Assembly: GCA_900547105.1 (NCBI GenBank) | Contig: URFL01000009.1 | Span: 32,356 to 96,355, forward strand | DNA length: 64,000 nucleotides | Source: an uncultured Oscillospiraceae bacterium | GTDB taxonomy: Bacteria; Bacillota; Clostridia; Oscillospirales; Acutalibacteraceae | Direction: 5' to 3' | Made by a program: the position numbers and the translations under genes | Notes under the pieces: generated by a model | Told to the model about the DNA's origin: nothing | What the model saw: only the letters and a program-made list of their open reading frames with translations | Databases searched by the model: none | In this document: positions 8,396 through 16,469 of the stretch, piece after piece | Numbering within the stretch: the stretch's first letter is position 1 | Layout: each line of letters begins with the position of its first letter

Positions 8396-10003
8396 ATGAA
8401 CAAGCGAGTGGTGGCGCTGCTGGCGGGGCTGGGTGTGCTGGCAAGCGGTGTGGTGGCGCGGTTATGCGTGCTTACCAACGGCAATTTATCTACCGCCGCC
8501 GGGCGGCAGACGCGCTATACTGTCACGGTCGCGCGGTCGCGCGGCACGATTTACGACACCAACCTCACCCCGCTGGTCAACACCGGCAGCGAATATCATG
8601 TCAGCGTGGCTCCCACGCCGGAAGCCCTCGCCACCATGGCGGGACAGCTGTCGGCGGAGGAATGGGCGGCGCTGGATAAACGGCTGTCAGCGGGCAAGCC
8701 GGTCGCGGCAACCATGTCCAAAGCGCCCAGCACCGCGCCGGGTATTGTGGCGTTTCAGGCACCGGTGCGCTATGCCGAAGCGCTGCCCGCGGCGCATCTG
8801 CTGGGGTATGTGGACAGCGAGGGGACGAGCGGAACCTCCGGCGTTGAGCGGGTGTTTGATCGTGTGCTGAACGAATATGCGGGCGAAGCCACCGTGACCT
8901 ATACCACCGACGGCACTGGTGCGCTGCTGTCCGGTGTGGCGCCGGAAATTGAAAATACCCTCGCCAACAGCAAGGGCGGGGTAGCGCTCACGCTGGACAG
9001 TCAGGTGCAAAAAATTGCCCAGCGCGCCGCCGACCGGTATCTGCCGCAAGGCGCGGTGGTGGTTAGCGAAGCGTCCACCGGGCGGGTGCTGGCGATGGTC
9101 AGCACCCCGGGGTTTCAACCGGATACGGTGGGCGATCTGCTGCAGGATAAGCGCTCGCCGCTGCTCAACCGGGCACTGTGCCATTATAACTGCGGATCGG
9201 TGTTCAAAATCGTGTCGGTGGCGGCGGCGCTGGAAGCGGGTATCCCGACCTCCACCACCTTTTCCTGCACCGGTCGCATGGATGTGGAGGGGGTGCGGTT
9301 CCATTGTCATCATCAGCTGGGTCACGGCACACTGTCCATGATGGGCGGGTTTGTCCAGTCCTGCAACCCCTATTTTATCCAGCTGGCGCAGCGGATGGGG
9401 GGCGAACCGCTGTGCCGTATGGCATCAGCGCTGGGGTTTGACCGCGCGATCACTCTGTATGAGGATTACGAAACCGATGCGGCGGTGATGCCGAACACCC
9501 CGCCACAGGGGGCAGCACTGGCAAATTTGTCGTTCGGTCAGGGCGATCTGCTGGCGACGCCGCTGCATATCGCGCAGCTGGTGGGGGCGGTCGTCAACGA
9601 TGGGCAGGTGCGTCAGCCGACGATTTTGAAAGGGTTTGTGGACGAAAAGGGTACGCTGACCGAAGCGGAGCTGCCCAGGACTACCACGGCGTTTTCGGCA
9701 AAAACAGCCGAGGCGCTGCGCGAGATGATGGTGCAGACGGTGCAGACCGGCACCGGCAAGTCGGCGCGACCGGTCACCGGCGGGGCGGGCGGCAAAACCG
9801 GCACCGCCCAGACCGGTTGGAAACAGGAGGGCGCCGAGGTGGTGCAAAGCTGGTTTGCGGGATTTTATCCCGCCACCGAGCCGAAGTATACCGTGGTGGT
9901 GTTGGCGGAGGATGCCGACAACACCGGCGGGCAAAGCAGCGCCGCATTCAAGCAGATTTGCGAACAGCTTGCCGCGCTGCAAAATATGGTGCGCCTGCCG
10001 TAG
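8396..10003 (+). CDS. Class B penicillin-binding protein (transpeptidase)
   Basis: A 535-residue monofunctional transpeptidase that crosslinks peptidoglycan. It has an N-terminal membrane helix (about 5-27), a dimerisation region opening with RSRGTIYD, and a transpeptidase domain with all three active-site motifs: SVFK (S268-K271), SCN (322-324) and KTGT (467-470). PASTA domains are absent. Length and layout suit a PbpA/SpoVD-like enzyme for elongation or spore wall, but the subgroup cannot be fixed here. The ATG at 8396, with GGAGGGA just upstream, is chosen over earlier in-frame starts, which lie in or upstream of the promoter. Confidence 0.9.
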   Translation: MNKRVVALLAGLGVLASGVVARLCVLTNGNLSTAAGRQTRYTVTVARSRGTIYDTNLTPLVNTGSEYHVSVAPTPEALATMAGQLSAEEWAALDKRLSAGKPVAATMSKAPSTAPGIVAFQAPVRYAEALPAAHLLGYVDSEGTSGTSGVERVFDRVLNEYAGEATVTYTTDGTGALLSGVAPEIENTLANSKGGVALTLDSQVQKIAQRAADRYLPQGAVVVSEASTGRVLAMVSTPGFQPDTVGDLLQDKRSPLLNRALCHYNCGSVFKIVSVAAALEAGIPTSTTFSCTGRMDVEGVRFHCHHQLGHGTLSMMGGFVQSCNPYFIQLAQRMGGEPLCRMASALGFDRAITLYEDYETDAAVMPNTPPQGAALANLSFGQGDLLATPLHIAQLVGAVVNDGQVRQPTILKGFVDEKGTLTEAELPRTTTAFSAKTAEALREMMVQTVQTGTGKSARPVTGGAGGKTGTAQTGWKQEGAEVVQSWFAGFYPATEPKYTVVVLAEDADNTGGQSSAAFKQICEQLAALQNMVRLP

Positions 10004-10050
10004 CCTTGCTCGCCAAGATAGGCGACTCCTGCCGTGTCATCGGACAAAAC

Positions 10051-10085
10051 AACGCCTCCGGACGACCATGTCGTCCGGAGGCGTT
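10051..10085. terminator. Bidirectional terminator between PBP and RHH genes
   Basis: A perfect 15-bp stem (10051-10065 with 10071-10085) with a 5-nt loop, between convergent genes. Confidence 0.75.
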
Positions 10086-10094
10086 AAAGCAGCG

Positions 10095-10268
10095 TTATTT
10101 CTTTTTGTTCAGTTCAATTTTGCCGTGCTTGGCTTCGTATTGGTCCACACAGTCGCGAATAAGGATCAGCACTTGACTGTTGGCGCTGCGCCCCTCATAG
10201 TCCGCCACAATGTGCAGCTTGTGCAGCATATCTTCATCTATACGAATGGAAAGGTTTTTTATCGCCAT
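10095..10268 (-). CDS. Arc/CopG-type ribbon-helix-helix protein
   Basis: A 57-residue protein, read directly from the minus strand. It starts MAIKNLSIRIDEDML, which matches the beta-strand and first helix of ribbon-helix-helix DNA-binding proteins, and continues with a second helix (SANSQVLILIRDCVDQYEA). The tail is lysine-rich. A GAGGG Shine-Dalgarno precedes the ATG. Such proteins are dimeric repressors or antitoxins. It is divergent from a SLOG-like gene, and an 11-bp inverted repeat sits between them, so autoregulation or regulation of that neighbour is plausible. No toxin is obvious. Confidence 0.85.
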   Translation of the reverse strand: MAIKNLSIRIDEDMLHKLHIVADYEGRSANSQVLILIRDCVDQYEAKHGKIELNKKK

Positions 10269-10290
10269 TTTAAATCCCTCATTGTAAATC

Positions 10291-10349
10291 TATTTTGACT
10301 TTATTTTATGCCCATTATGTGATAAAATGAGAATGGTGAAGTCAAAATA
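10291..10349. promoter_or_regulatory. Divergent control region with 11-bp inverted repeat
   Basis: TATTTTGACTT (10291-10301) and its exact inverse AAGTCAAAATA (10339-10349) face each other across 37 bp. Each arm also contains a TTGACT that could be a -35 box for one of the two divergent genes. It could be an operator pair for the ribbon-helix-helix protein, or mirrored promoters. Confidence 0.5.
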
Positions 10350-10379
10350 AATCTTAAATGCAGTCAAAGAGGCGTTAAA

Positions 10380-10760
10380 ATGAAAGTGGCAATTGTTGCT
10401 TCCCATGGCGTATGGGTGGATCATTTGGAATCGTTTTTGCCGGAACAAATCACCGCGATTCTGGCGGGTGGCGGCGCAGAGATGGATGCCTGTGCGCAGC
10501 GGTATGCCCGGCGGGAGGGGTTGGCGTTTGCCGCTTGCTTTCCGGACTATTGGCGCGATGGTACCAACGCTTTGCGGGTGCGCAATCAACAGTTGGCGGC
10601 GCGAAGCGATATGCTGCTGGCGTTTTGGGATGGATGTTCCCGCAACACCCGCTACACGATCGAAGATTACCTTTGTATGGGACACGCCGTCTGTATTTAT
10701 CTGATGCAGGGGAACACGCTGCTGGGTCAATGGAAAACCAGCGATTACGGCACGAAGTAG
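10380..10760 (+). CDS. SLOG/DUF2493-like small Rossmann-fold protein
   Basis: A 126-residue single-domain protein. It opens with a Rossmann-like strand (MKVAIVASHGVW) and has a short Gly-rich turn (ILAGGGAEMDA) and a later strand-loop (DMLLAFWDG). This resembles small SLOG/YspA-like nucleotide-binding proteins, some of which act in nucleotide-signal sensing. There is no membrane segment. It is transcribed away from the ribbon-helix-helix gene across a 111-bp region with an inverted repeat. Function is unknown, and the family call is tentative because key ligand residues cannot be confirmed by eye. Confidence 0.7.
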   Translation: MKVAIVASHGVWVDHLESFLPEQITAILAGGGAEMDACAQRYARREGLAFAACFPDYWRDGTNALRVRNQQLAARSDMLLAFWDGCSRNTRYTIEDYLCMGHAVCIYLMQGNTLLGQWKTSDYGTK

Positions 10761-10943
10761 GGGCTTGCTCTGTGTAGAGTGCGCGAAGCCGTTCCTTTGA
10801 AGTGGGGGGAGGTGTAGACTCCCCACAAGCTTTCCGCAGGAGCAAATGATTTGCGGGACGATGTGGGCATCGTCCCCTACGAAAACACTGGGAAAGATTC
10901 TTCGCTGGCGCTCAGAATGACAGGTTGAGTAGGAATTCCACCC

Positions 10944-11088
10944 GGCTCCCTCTGACGAGGGAGCTGTCGAGCGTTAGCGAGACTGAGGGAGAGATAGAGT
11001 TTTGCAACACCAAAAGCGGGCAATATTTTTTCTCTCCCTCCGTCTTTTTGCTACGCAAAAATCCACCTCCCTCGTCAGAGGGAGGCTT
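10944..11088. repeat. Palindromic repeat R2, copy 1
   Basis: Two imperfect inverted arms (10944-10996 and 11031-11088) both carry CTCCCTCTGACGAGGGAG-type ends and a GAGGGAGAGA motif. They enclose a short variable core. It has no coding capacity and looks MITE-like or like a mobile palindromic unit. Confidence 0.8.
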
Positions 11089-11563
11089 GCGCCCGCCGCC
11101 AAATTGCATCGATAATTTAATGAGCGCAGGAATTTTTCAAGCTCCCCCTCGGGATGATTCCTCTATCTATCGGTGAAAATGACACTTCTCAAGCCTTCCC
11201 CTCGAGGTGATTCCCCCGCGTGCGGGGGAAATGTCGGCACAGCCGACAAAAGGGGCCCGTCTTCGGGAGAAAAAGGTGGCGCGGCTTTACGCCGCGACGG
11301 ATGAGGTGGGAAAGTCGTTATTGCCTGCGCTCTAATGGTTGTTTGCCAAATAAGAATACGCGTAACCATTGTCTAGTTGAAACTATATATAGATTACAGA
11401 CACCTCATCCGCTTCGCTGTGCTCAGCACCTCCTCCTCCGAGGGGAAGGCTTGCACTCGCCGCAGATTTGTGCGTGCATCGCCACCTACGTAGAGAGAGG
11501 GAGAATGCCAGAGAAGATTCTTCGCTGGCGCTCAGAATGACAGGTTGAGTAGGAATTCCACCC

Positions 11564-11704
11564 GGCTCCCTCTGACGAGGGAGCTGTCGAGCGCTAGCGA
11601 GACTGAGGGAGAGATAGAGTTTTTCAACACCAAAAGCGGGTGATATTTTTTCTCTCTCCGTCTTTTTGCTGCGCAAAAATCTACCTCCTCCGAGGAGAGG
11701 GCTT
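11564..11704. repeat. Palindromic repeat R2, copy 2
   Basis: The left arm and core are nearly identical to copy 1, including the upstream ~45 bp, so this is a recent duplication. The right arm has lost part of the CTCCCTCGTCAGAGGGAG end. Confidence 0.75.
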
Positions 11705-11805
11705 GCGTCTGCCGTCAAATAGCGCGCACAGAAAATTTTTGCTATCTCTGCCATAGCGATATCCGCATCGCTATGCAAAGAAAATGCAAAATCTGCTGAA
11801 ATCCC

Positions 11806-11834
11806 TTGACGCTCCCTGCGGCACGCAGTACAAT
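11806..11834 (+). promoter_or_regulatory. Promoter of the TetR-ABC operon
   Basis: TTGACG (11806-11811) and TACAAT (11829-11834) are 17 bp apart. The predicted start is near 11841, just before the palindromic operator. Confidence 0.8.
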
Positions 11835-11842
11835 AACAATTG

Positions 11843-11864
11843 TAAAATAACACTTGTTATTTTA
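11843..11864. promoter_or_regulatory. Palindromic operator, probable TetR site
   Basis: A perfect 10-bp inverted repeat TAAAATAACA/TGTTATTTTA with a 2-bp centre covers about +2 to +23 and ends 17 bp before the TetR start codon. A third half-site copy AATAACA lies at 11832-11838. Position and symmetry suggest autorepression by the adjacent TetR protein. Confidence 0.75.
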
Positions 11865-11881
11865 AGAGAGGAGGCGTGCCT

Positions 11882-12445
11882 ATGCCGCCGGCGATCCGAT
11901 ACGACCGCCAACAAATTCTTGAAGCGGCACTGGCGCTGGTGCGGGAAGAGGGTGCCGAGGCGCTCAACGCCCGTGCGGTCGCCAAGCGGCTGGGATGCTC
12001 CACCCAACCGATTTTTCGCGCTTTCGCCAATATGGACGAGCTGAAACTGGCGGTGGTGGAGCAAGCGGAAAAGGTGTACAGCGGATACATAGAGAGCAGC
12101 AAGCACCACGGCGACCGCCCGTACAAGCAAACCGGTCTTGCCTATGTGCGCTTTGCGCGGGAGGAAAGCGAGCTGTTTCGGCTGCTGTTTATGCGCGACC
12201 GCCGGGGCGAGATGACCTCGGCGGATATTCAGGATCCGCAGATGGAGTATGTGCTGCAAACGCTGATGAACGCCACCGGTTTGACCCGTGGACAGGCGCA
12301 TACCTTTCATCTGATGATGTGGGTGTATGTGCACGGGCTGGCGTCGATGGTGGCGACGCATTATCTGGATTTTTCGGACGAAGACATTGACATGCTGTTG
12401 ACACAGCAATTTCAGGGGATGAAAAGGGGGCTGGATCGTTCATGA
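11882..12445 (+). CDS. TetR/AcrR family transcriptional regulator
   Basis: A 187-residue repressor. The N-terminal helix-turn-helix is visible (LNARAVAKRLGCSTQPIFRA), and the remainder is a helical ligand-binding domain. The ATG at 11882 is preferred over a GTG six bases earlier because AGAGGAGG (11867-11874) is 7 bp away. It overlaps the downstream ABC ATPase gene by 4 bp, and its own promoter carries a palindrome, so it probably represses the whole exporter operon until an effector (drug or peptide) binds. Confidence 0.9.
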   Translation: MPPAIRYDRQQILEAALALVREEGAEALNARAVAKRLGCSTQPIFRAFANMDELKLAVVEQAEKVYSGYIESSKHHGDRPYKQTGLAYVRFAREESELFRLLFMRDRRGEMTSADIQDPQMEYVLQTLMNATGLTRGQAHTFHLMMWVYVHGLASMVATHYLDFSDEDIDMLLTQQFQGMKRGLDRS

Positions 12446-13347
12446 GTCATATTATCGACATTGAACATCTGCAAAAATCATTCAAGGACATTCACGCGGT
12501 GGACGATATTTCGTTCCATGTGCGCGAAGGCGAGCTGTTCGCGTTTTTGGGATTGAACGGTGCGGGAAAAAGCACCACCATCTCGATTTTGTGCGGCCAG
12601 CTGCAAAAGGATGCCGGCAGCGTATGCATCGACGGCTGCGACATCGACCAATCGCCGGACAAGATCAAATCCGAGCTGGGGCTGGTGTTTCAGGATTCGG
12701 TGCTGGACAGCGTGCTCACCGTGCGGGATAACCTGAAAGTGCGCGCGGCGCTGTATGGCATCACCGGTGCGGCGTTTGAGCAGCGGATGACCGACCTTTC
12801 CGATCTGCTGCATTTGCAGGAGCTGCAAAAACGCCCGATCGGCAAGCTGTCCGGCGGACAGCGGCGGCGGGTGGACATTGCCCGCGCGCTGGTGCACCAG
12901 CCGCGCATTCTGATTTTGGACGAACCCACCACCGGGCTCGACCCGCAATCCCGCATTATGGTGTGGAACGCGCTGGATCACCTGCGCCGGGACGAGGGGT
13001 TGACCGTGTTCCTGACCACCCACTATATGGAGGAGGCCAGCGAGGCGGATTATGTGGTGATCCTCGACAGCGGCAAAATCGTTGCCGAGGGCACGCCTCA
13101 CGATTTGAAAGACCGCTACGCCGGCGATTTCATCAAGCTGTATCGTGCCGATACGGCGGAACTGGATCGGTTGGGTATCGCGTATACGCTGCAAAACGGC
13201 TATGTTCAGATCGCGGTAGCTCATACGGCGCAGGCGCGGGAGATGATTCGGCAATATCCCGCGTTGTTTGAGGACTTTGAGGTGGTCAAGGGCAAGATGG
13301 ATGATGTGTTCCTCGCCGCCACCGGCAAAGAGCTGAAGGAGGCGTAA
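12442..13347 (+). CDS. ABC transporter ATP-binding protein (DrrA-like)
   Basis: A 301-residue ATPase of an ABC-2 type exporter. Walker A is GLNGAGKST, the signature LSGGQRRR, Walker B ILILDEPTTGLDP, and the H-loop lies in LTTHYMEEA. The C-terminal ~80 residues form the extra domain common in drug and antibiotic exporters of the DrrA/YadG type. The gene overlaps the TetR stop codon and is followed one base later by its permease. Substrate is unknown; the TetR gene suggests an inducible toxic compound. Confidence 0.92.
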   Translation: MSHIIDIEHLQKSFKDIHAVDDISFHVREGELFAFLGLNGAGKSTTISILCGQLQKDAGSVCIDGCDIDQSPDKIKSELGLVFQDSVLDSVLTVRDNLKVRAALYGITGAAFEQRMTDLSDLLHLQELQKRPIGKLSGGQRRRVDIARALVHQPRILILDEPTTGLDPQSRIMVWNALDHLRRDEGLTVFLTTHYMEEASEADYVVILDSGKIVAEGTPHDLKDRYAGDFIKLYRADTAELDRLGIAYTLQNGYVQIAVAHTAQAREMIRQYPALFEDFEVVKGKMDDVFLAATGKELKEA

Positions 13348-13348
13348 T

Positions 13349-14266
13349 ATGAAACACAATTTAACAACGCTGCGGTTGCTGACCGGGCGGCATGTGAAAC
13401 TCTATTTCAAAGATCGCGTCAACTTTTTTATGTCGCTGATAACGCCGCTGATCTTGCTGGTGCTGTTTGTGACCTTTTTGAAAAATGTGTATTCCAGCAG
13501 CTTTACTTCCATGATGCCCAAGGGATACCAGCCGGACAGCGGGATCATCAATGCGTTTACCGGCGGGTGGCTGCTGTCCTCGATCCTCGGTACCAGCAGC
13601 GTGACCGTCGCGTTTTGCTCCAACATCATTATGGTGCAGGACAAAATGACCGGTCGCCGCAAAGATCTGCTGGTGTCACCGGTGCGGCGGGATGTGCTGG
13701 CGATCAGCTACTATCTCGCCAATGTGCTCGCCACGCTGATCGTATGTATGGCGGCGCTGGGAGTGGGACTGCTCTATCTGGCGACGGTGGGTTGGACGCT
13801 CACGGCGGGCGATGTGGCTGGCATCGTAGGCGATACGCTGCTGTGCCTGCTGTTCGGCACCGCGCTGGCGGCGCTCGTGGAGCATTTTATCTCGTCCCAA
13901 GGCGGCATCAGCGCGGTGGCCACGCTGGTCAGCTCGATGTACGGCTTCCTGTGCGGCGCGTATATGCCGCTGTCGCAGTTTTCCGAGCCGATCCGCAATT
14001 TTGCCGCCTGTATCCCCGGCACCCATGGCGTGGTGCTGCTGCGGCAGCATTTTATGCGGGGCGCTATTGATAAGCTGGCGGAGGGTATCCCCGCCGAGGG
14101 GATCGAGGCAATCCGCAAAGCGTTCGACAACGAGCTGTTCTTCTTTGGACACCGGGTATCGTCCGGTCAGATGGTGGCGGTGCTGCTGATCGCGTGGGTG
14201 GTGCTGCTGGCAGCGTATGTGCTGGTGCAGTTCGCCCAGAACCGGCGCGCGGGCCGAAAAGTGTAA
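13349..14266 (+). CDS. ABC-2 type transporter permease
   Basis: A 305-residue integral membrane partner of the preceding ATPase. It has an N-terminal helix (FMSLITPLILLVLFVTFL), a loop, then five further hydrophobic segments typical of ABC2_membrane proteins, and a basic C-terminus (QNRRAGRKV). The one-base spacing to the ATPase shows an operon. No clear terminator follows before the next promoter at about 14,330. Confidence 0.9.
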   Translation: MKHNLTTLRLLTGRHVKLYFKDRVNFFMSLITPLILLVLFVTFLKNVYSSSFTSMMPKGYQPDSGIINAFTGGWLLSSILGTSSVTVAFCSNIIMVQDKMTGRRKDLLVSPVRRDVLAISYYLANVLATLIVCMAALGVGLLYLATVGWTLTAGDVAGIVGDTLLCLLFGTALAALVEHFISSQGGISAVATLVSSMYGFLCGAYMPLSQFSEPIRNFAACIPGTHGVVLLRQHFMRGAIDKLAEGIPAEGIEAIRKAFDNELFFFGHRVSSGQMVAVLLIAWVVLLAAYVLVQFAQNRRAGRKV

Positions 14267-14357
14267 ATTGTTATTTTTTCTTCACAATTTTTGCAGAATT
14301 CTGTCATACATACCGCCCGCCATTGTGCTATACTTTGAATACTAGGAGGGGTGGCGT

Positions 14358-15062
14358 ATGAACACAGAGGAGCGACAACATGAACAGGAGCTGGCGCGGG
14401 TGCGCACCCAGCGTGCCGCTCGCCAGCGGCAGCAAAAGAAACACCATCGCCGCCGGTGGCTGATCGGCGGCGGTGTTGCGCTGGTGGCGGTTGTCGCACT
14501 GGCAGCGTGGCAGGTGGTGCGCCTGTCTACCCCCGCCAAGGTGGATCTGTCCGCGATTGTGTGTCCGGACTGGATCGACCAGCAGCTGCTGGATATCGAC
14601 GGTCAATCGCGCGACGGCCGCGCGCTGGAACAGGTGAACGCCATCGCCATCCATTATGTCGGCAATCCCGGCAGCACGGCGATCGCCAACCGCAACTATT
14701 TCAACAAGCCGGATGTGGATGTCAGCTCCCACTTCATCGTGGGGCTGGACGGCGAGGTGGTACAATGTATTCCGCTGAACGAGCGGGCGGTGGCGACCAA
14801 TGACCGCAACGGCGATACCATCGCCATCGAGGTGTGCCATCCGGACGACACCGGCAAGTTCAGCGACAAAACCTACGCGTCGCTGATCAAGCTGACCGCA
14901 TGGCTGTGCGAACAGCTGCATCTGGATGGGCAGGATCTGATCCGCCATTACGATGTGACCGGTAAGCTGTGTCCGCTGTACTATGTGGAGCATGAGGACG
15001 CGTGGACCCAGCTCAAAAACGATGTGGACACGCGCATCGTCGCCGATGCATCAGCGAAATAA
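14358..15062 (+). CDS. Membrane-anchored N-acetylmuramoyl-L-alanine amidase (Amidase_2)
   Basis: A 234-residue protein with a basic, Gln/Arg-rich cytoplasmic start, one transmembrane helix (about 35-55) and an extracytoplasmic Amidase_2/PGRP fold. Probable zinc ligands are the histidine in AIHYVGN, the histidine in IRHYDVTG and the cysteine in KLCP. The fold cleaves the amide between MurNAc and the stem peptide. A strong RBS (AGGAGGGG) and an extended -10 (TGCTATACT, 14326-14334) precede it. It stands alone, so the specific cell-wall process served is unknown. Confidence 0.88.
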   Translation: MNTEERQHEQELARVRTQRAARQRQQKKHHRRRWLIGGGVALVAVVALAAWQVVRLSTPAKVDLSAIVCPDWIDQQLLDIDGQSRDGRALEQVNAIAIHYVGNPGSTAIANRNYFNKPDVDVSSHFIVGLDGEVVQCIPLNERAVATNDRNGDTIAIEVCHPDDTGKFSDKTYASLIKLTAWLCEQLHLDGQDLIRHYDVTGKLCPLYYVEHEDAWTQLKNDVDTRIVADASAK

Positions 15063-15077
15063 TGTACATATTTCAAA

Positions 15078-15111
15078 CGTCCGATGACTTTTTAATCATC
15101 GGGCGTTTTTT
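15078..15111 (+). terminator. Rho-independent terminator after amidase
   Basis: A 10-bp stem with one G-U pair (15078-15087 with 15096-15105), followed by six T. Confidence 0.85.
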
Positions 15112-15271
15112 GTCGTTTTTTCGCCGTGTCAAACATACCTTCAAGAGTAATGAAAGAGGCGGTGCGTTTTTTTTGGAACATCGATCAATATTTGGGCTTC
15201 TTTTTGGATGATTTGGCGGCTATATATAGTCCCAAGCGAGGTTTATTTGTGGATTTTTTTGTCGAAAAATC

Positions 15272-15300
15272 TTGCTCCACGCAATGAATTGTGCTATAAT
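15272..15300 (+). promoter_or_regulatory. Promoter of the TasA/SipW surface locus
   Basis: TTGCTC (15272-15277) and a perfect TATAAT (15295-15300) are 17 bp apart, with a TGC extended -10. Transcription should start near 15307, about 100 nt before the riboswitch. A second, weaker extended -10 (TGTGTACAAT) sits at 15397-15406. Confidence 0.75.
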
Positions 15301-15407
15301 TCGATGTGTGTGGAGTGTGCAAAAAAAGAGGGTAGTTGCGGCAAACCATCCTTTGCAAAAAGCGACGGCGTGTGGGCGCTTTTCGGTACATCACGCTGTG
15401 TACAATT

Positions 15408-15497
15408 TCACATAGGGTAAACCGGCTGAAAAGCCGGGACACAAAGCCAAATGGGTCTAATGCCGCAATGCGGCGATGACAGCCGGTTGCTATCGAC
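15408..15497 (+). ncRNA. Cyclic-di-GMP-I (GEMM) riboswitch aptamer
   Basis: The segment matches the class-I c-di-GMP aptamer in order. It has an AGGGTAAACC core strand (15414-15423), a stem CCGGCT/AGCCGG closed by a GAAA tetraloop, and the near-invariant GGGACACAAAGCC. A tetraloop-receptor-like CTAA/GATG pair flanks a GCCGC/GCGGC hairpin, and a closing AGCCGGTTGC strand follows. P1 can form from ATAG (15412-15415) and CTAT (15490-15493). The G that discriminates c-di-GMP from cGAMP variants appears retained. It should control the operon starting at 15624 in response to c-di-GMP. Confidence 0.85.
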
Positions 15498-15596
15498 TTA
15501 TGGTCGATATTGGAAGGAATGTGGTGCACAGACGCACCGCATTCTTGAGGCTACCCGTTTAGGATTGTGCATCTTGAACGGGGCATTTTGTTTTTA
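15491..15596 (+). promoter_or_regulatory. Riboswitch expression platform with terminator-like hairpin
   Basis: TATCGAC/GTCGATA (15491-15497 with 15503-15509) can form only if P1 of the aptamer is open, because they share bases 15491-15493. Next come an 11-bp stem (15517-15527 with 15534-15544) and a CCCGTT/AACGGG stem (15554-15559 with 15577-15582) followed by a T-rich stretch (15585-15596). This suggests control by transcription termination, though the direction (on or off) cannot be read. Confidence 0.55.
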
Positions 15597-15623
15597 CCAG
15601 TAAATAGAGAGGGGGAACAGCAC

Positions 15624-16469
15624 ATGGAGCAGCAAAACAAACGCAAAACGATCAAAATGGTGATTATCGTTTTGGCGGTGCTGCTGGCGCTTGGCTTGAT
15701 GGCGCTTGCCGGAACCATCTTGTATAACTATTGGAATCGTCCCACCACCACCGTGTCGGTTCCGGACAATCTGATCACATCGGAAACGGCGGCTACCGCC
15801 ACCACAGCTGCGGCATCGGACAGCACCCGAGATCATGCTGCGGATGCTTCGCGCGATACCGCGACTACGGCGATTGCCGCACCGGCGGCTGCCACAGCGG
15901 CACAAAACACCGCCGCACAGCAGGAAACCAAGCGAGCCATCAATCTGGCGCTGTATAACAAGCAGCCGGAGGAAAACACGCCGTTTGCGGTGGGCAATAT
16001 GTTCCCCGGCGATGCCGAAACCAAATACTATCGGGTGCAGGTGTCCTATCGTGACACCGTGACGGTGCATTATCATGCGGATATCCGCCCGGGCTACGAC
16101 AAACTGGCGGAAGTGCTGAAAGTGAAGATCACGCTGCTGTCGGACAACCAAACCCTGTACGATGGATTGATGCGCGATATGCCGGCAAGCCTGACTCATC
16201 GGCTGACGACAAAGGACAGCACGACGGACGAGCTGTATTACGAAGTGACCGCTTATCTGGATACCAGCGTGGGCAACGAGTACCAGAACAAAGATCTGGT
16301 GGCGGATTTCCGCTGGTGGGTAGAGGGCAAGGACACCGACCACTTGGAACCGTCGCCTGTGACCGGCGATTTCCGGCGGCTGTTGCCGTGGATATTATTG
16401 CTTGCTGTCTCCGGTACCGCTTGTGTGGTACTGCTGGTTGTGCGTAAACGGAGGGAGGAAGAGGAATGA
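15624..16469 (+). CDS. Membrane protein with TasA/camelysin-like extracellular domain
   Basis: A 281-residue protein and first gene after the riboswitch. A helix at about residues 11-33 is followed by a low-complexity Thr/Ala stalk (about 45-105), a beta-rich domain (about 115-240), a second transmembrane helix (LLPWILLLAVSGTACVVLLVV) and a short Arg/Glu tail. The middle domain contains runs (DIRPGYDKLAEVLKVKITLL) resembling the D-x-L-x-V segments of TasA/camelysin folds. It could anchor or nucleate fibres at the membrane. The ATG at 15624 is preceded by a purine-rich GAGAGGGGGAA. It overlaps the next gene by 4 bp. Function is inferred from context. Confidence 0.7.
   Translation: MEQQNKRKTIKMVIIVLAVLLALGLMALAGTILYNYWNRPTTTVSVPDNLITSETAATATTAAASDSTRDHAADASRDTATTAIAAPAAATAAQNTAAQQETKRAINLALYNKQPEENTPFAVGNMFPGDAETKYYRVQVSYRDTVTVHYHADIRPGYDKLAEVLKVKITLLSDNQTLYDGLMRDMPASLTHRLTTKDSTTDELYYEVTAYLDTSVGNEYQNKDLVADFRWWVEGKDTDHLEPSPVTGDFRRLLPWILLLAVSGTACVVLLVVRKRREEEE

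Larger units (their letters stand above)
10761..11805. repeat. Intergenic repeat mosaic A
   Basis: No convincing gene. The block contains a hairpin module (10855-10876, GGGACGATG paired with CATCGTCCC), a 'ttcgctggcgctcagaatga' module seen twice (10901 and 11521), two copies of a ~145-bp palindromic element, and modules with paired CTTCCCCTC/GAGGGGAAG ends near 11191-11310 and 11401-11460. The same modules recur in three other blocks of this window. Short open frames here are repeat-derived. Confidence 0.85.

Noticed and set aside
10944..11704. CRISPR-like appearance of repeated segments
   Set aside because: Repeats are long palindromes of ~145 bp in irregular order, not short direct repeats with regular spacers, and no cas genes are present.
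10912..11853. Short open frames inside repeat blocks (also at 26760-27333, 32006-32601 and 40395-41111)
   Set aside because: They translate the repeat modules (recurring CFSLP/SLRRG-like strings) and have no RBS.
15208..15420. Short open frame in front of the riboswitch
   Set aside because: It covers the promoter and aptamer start; no RBS.
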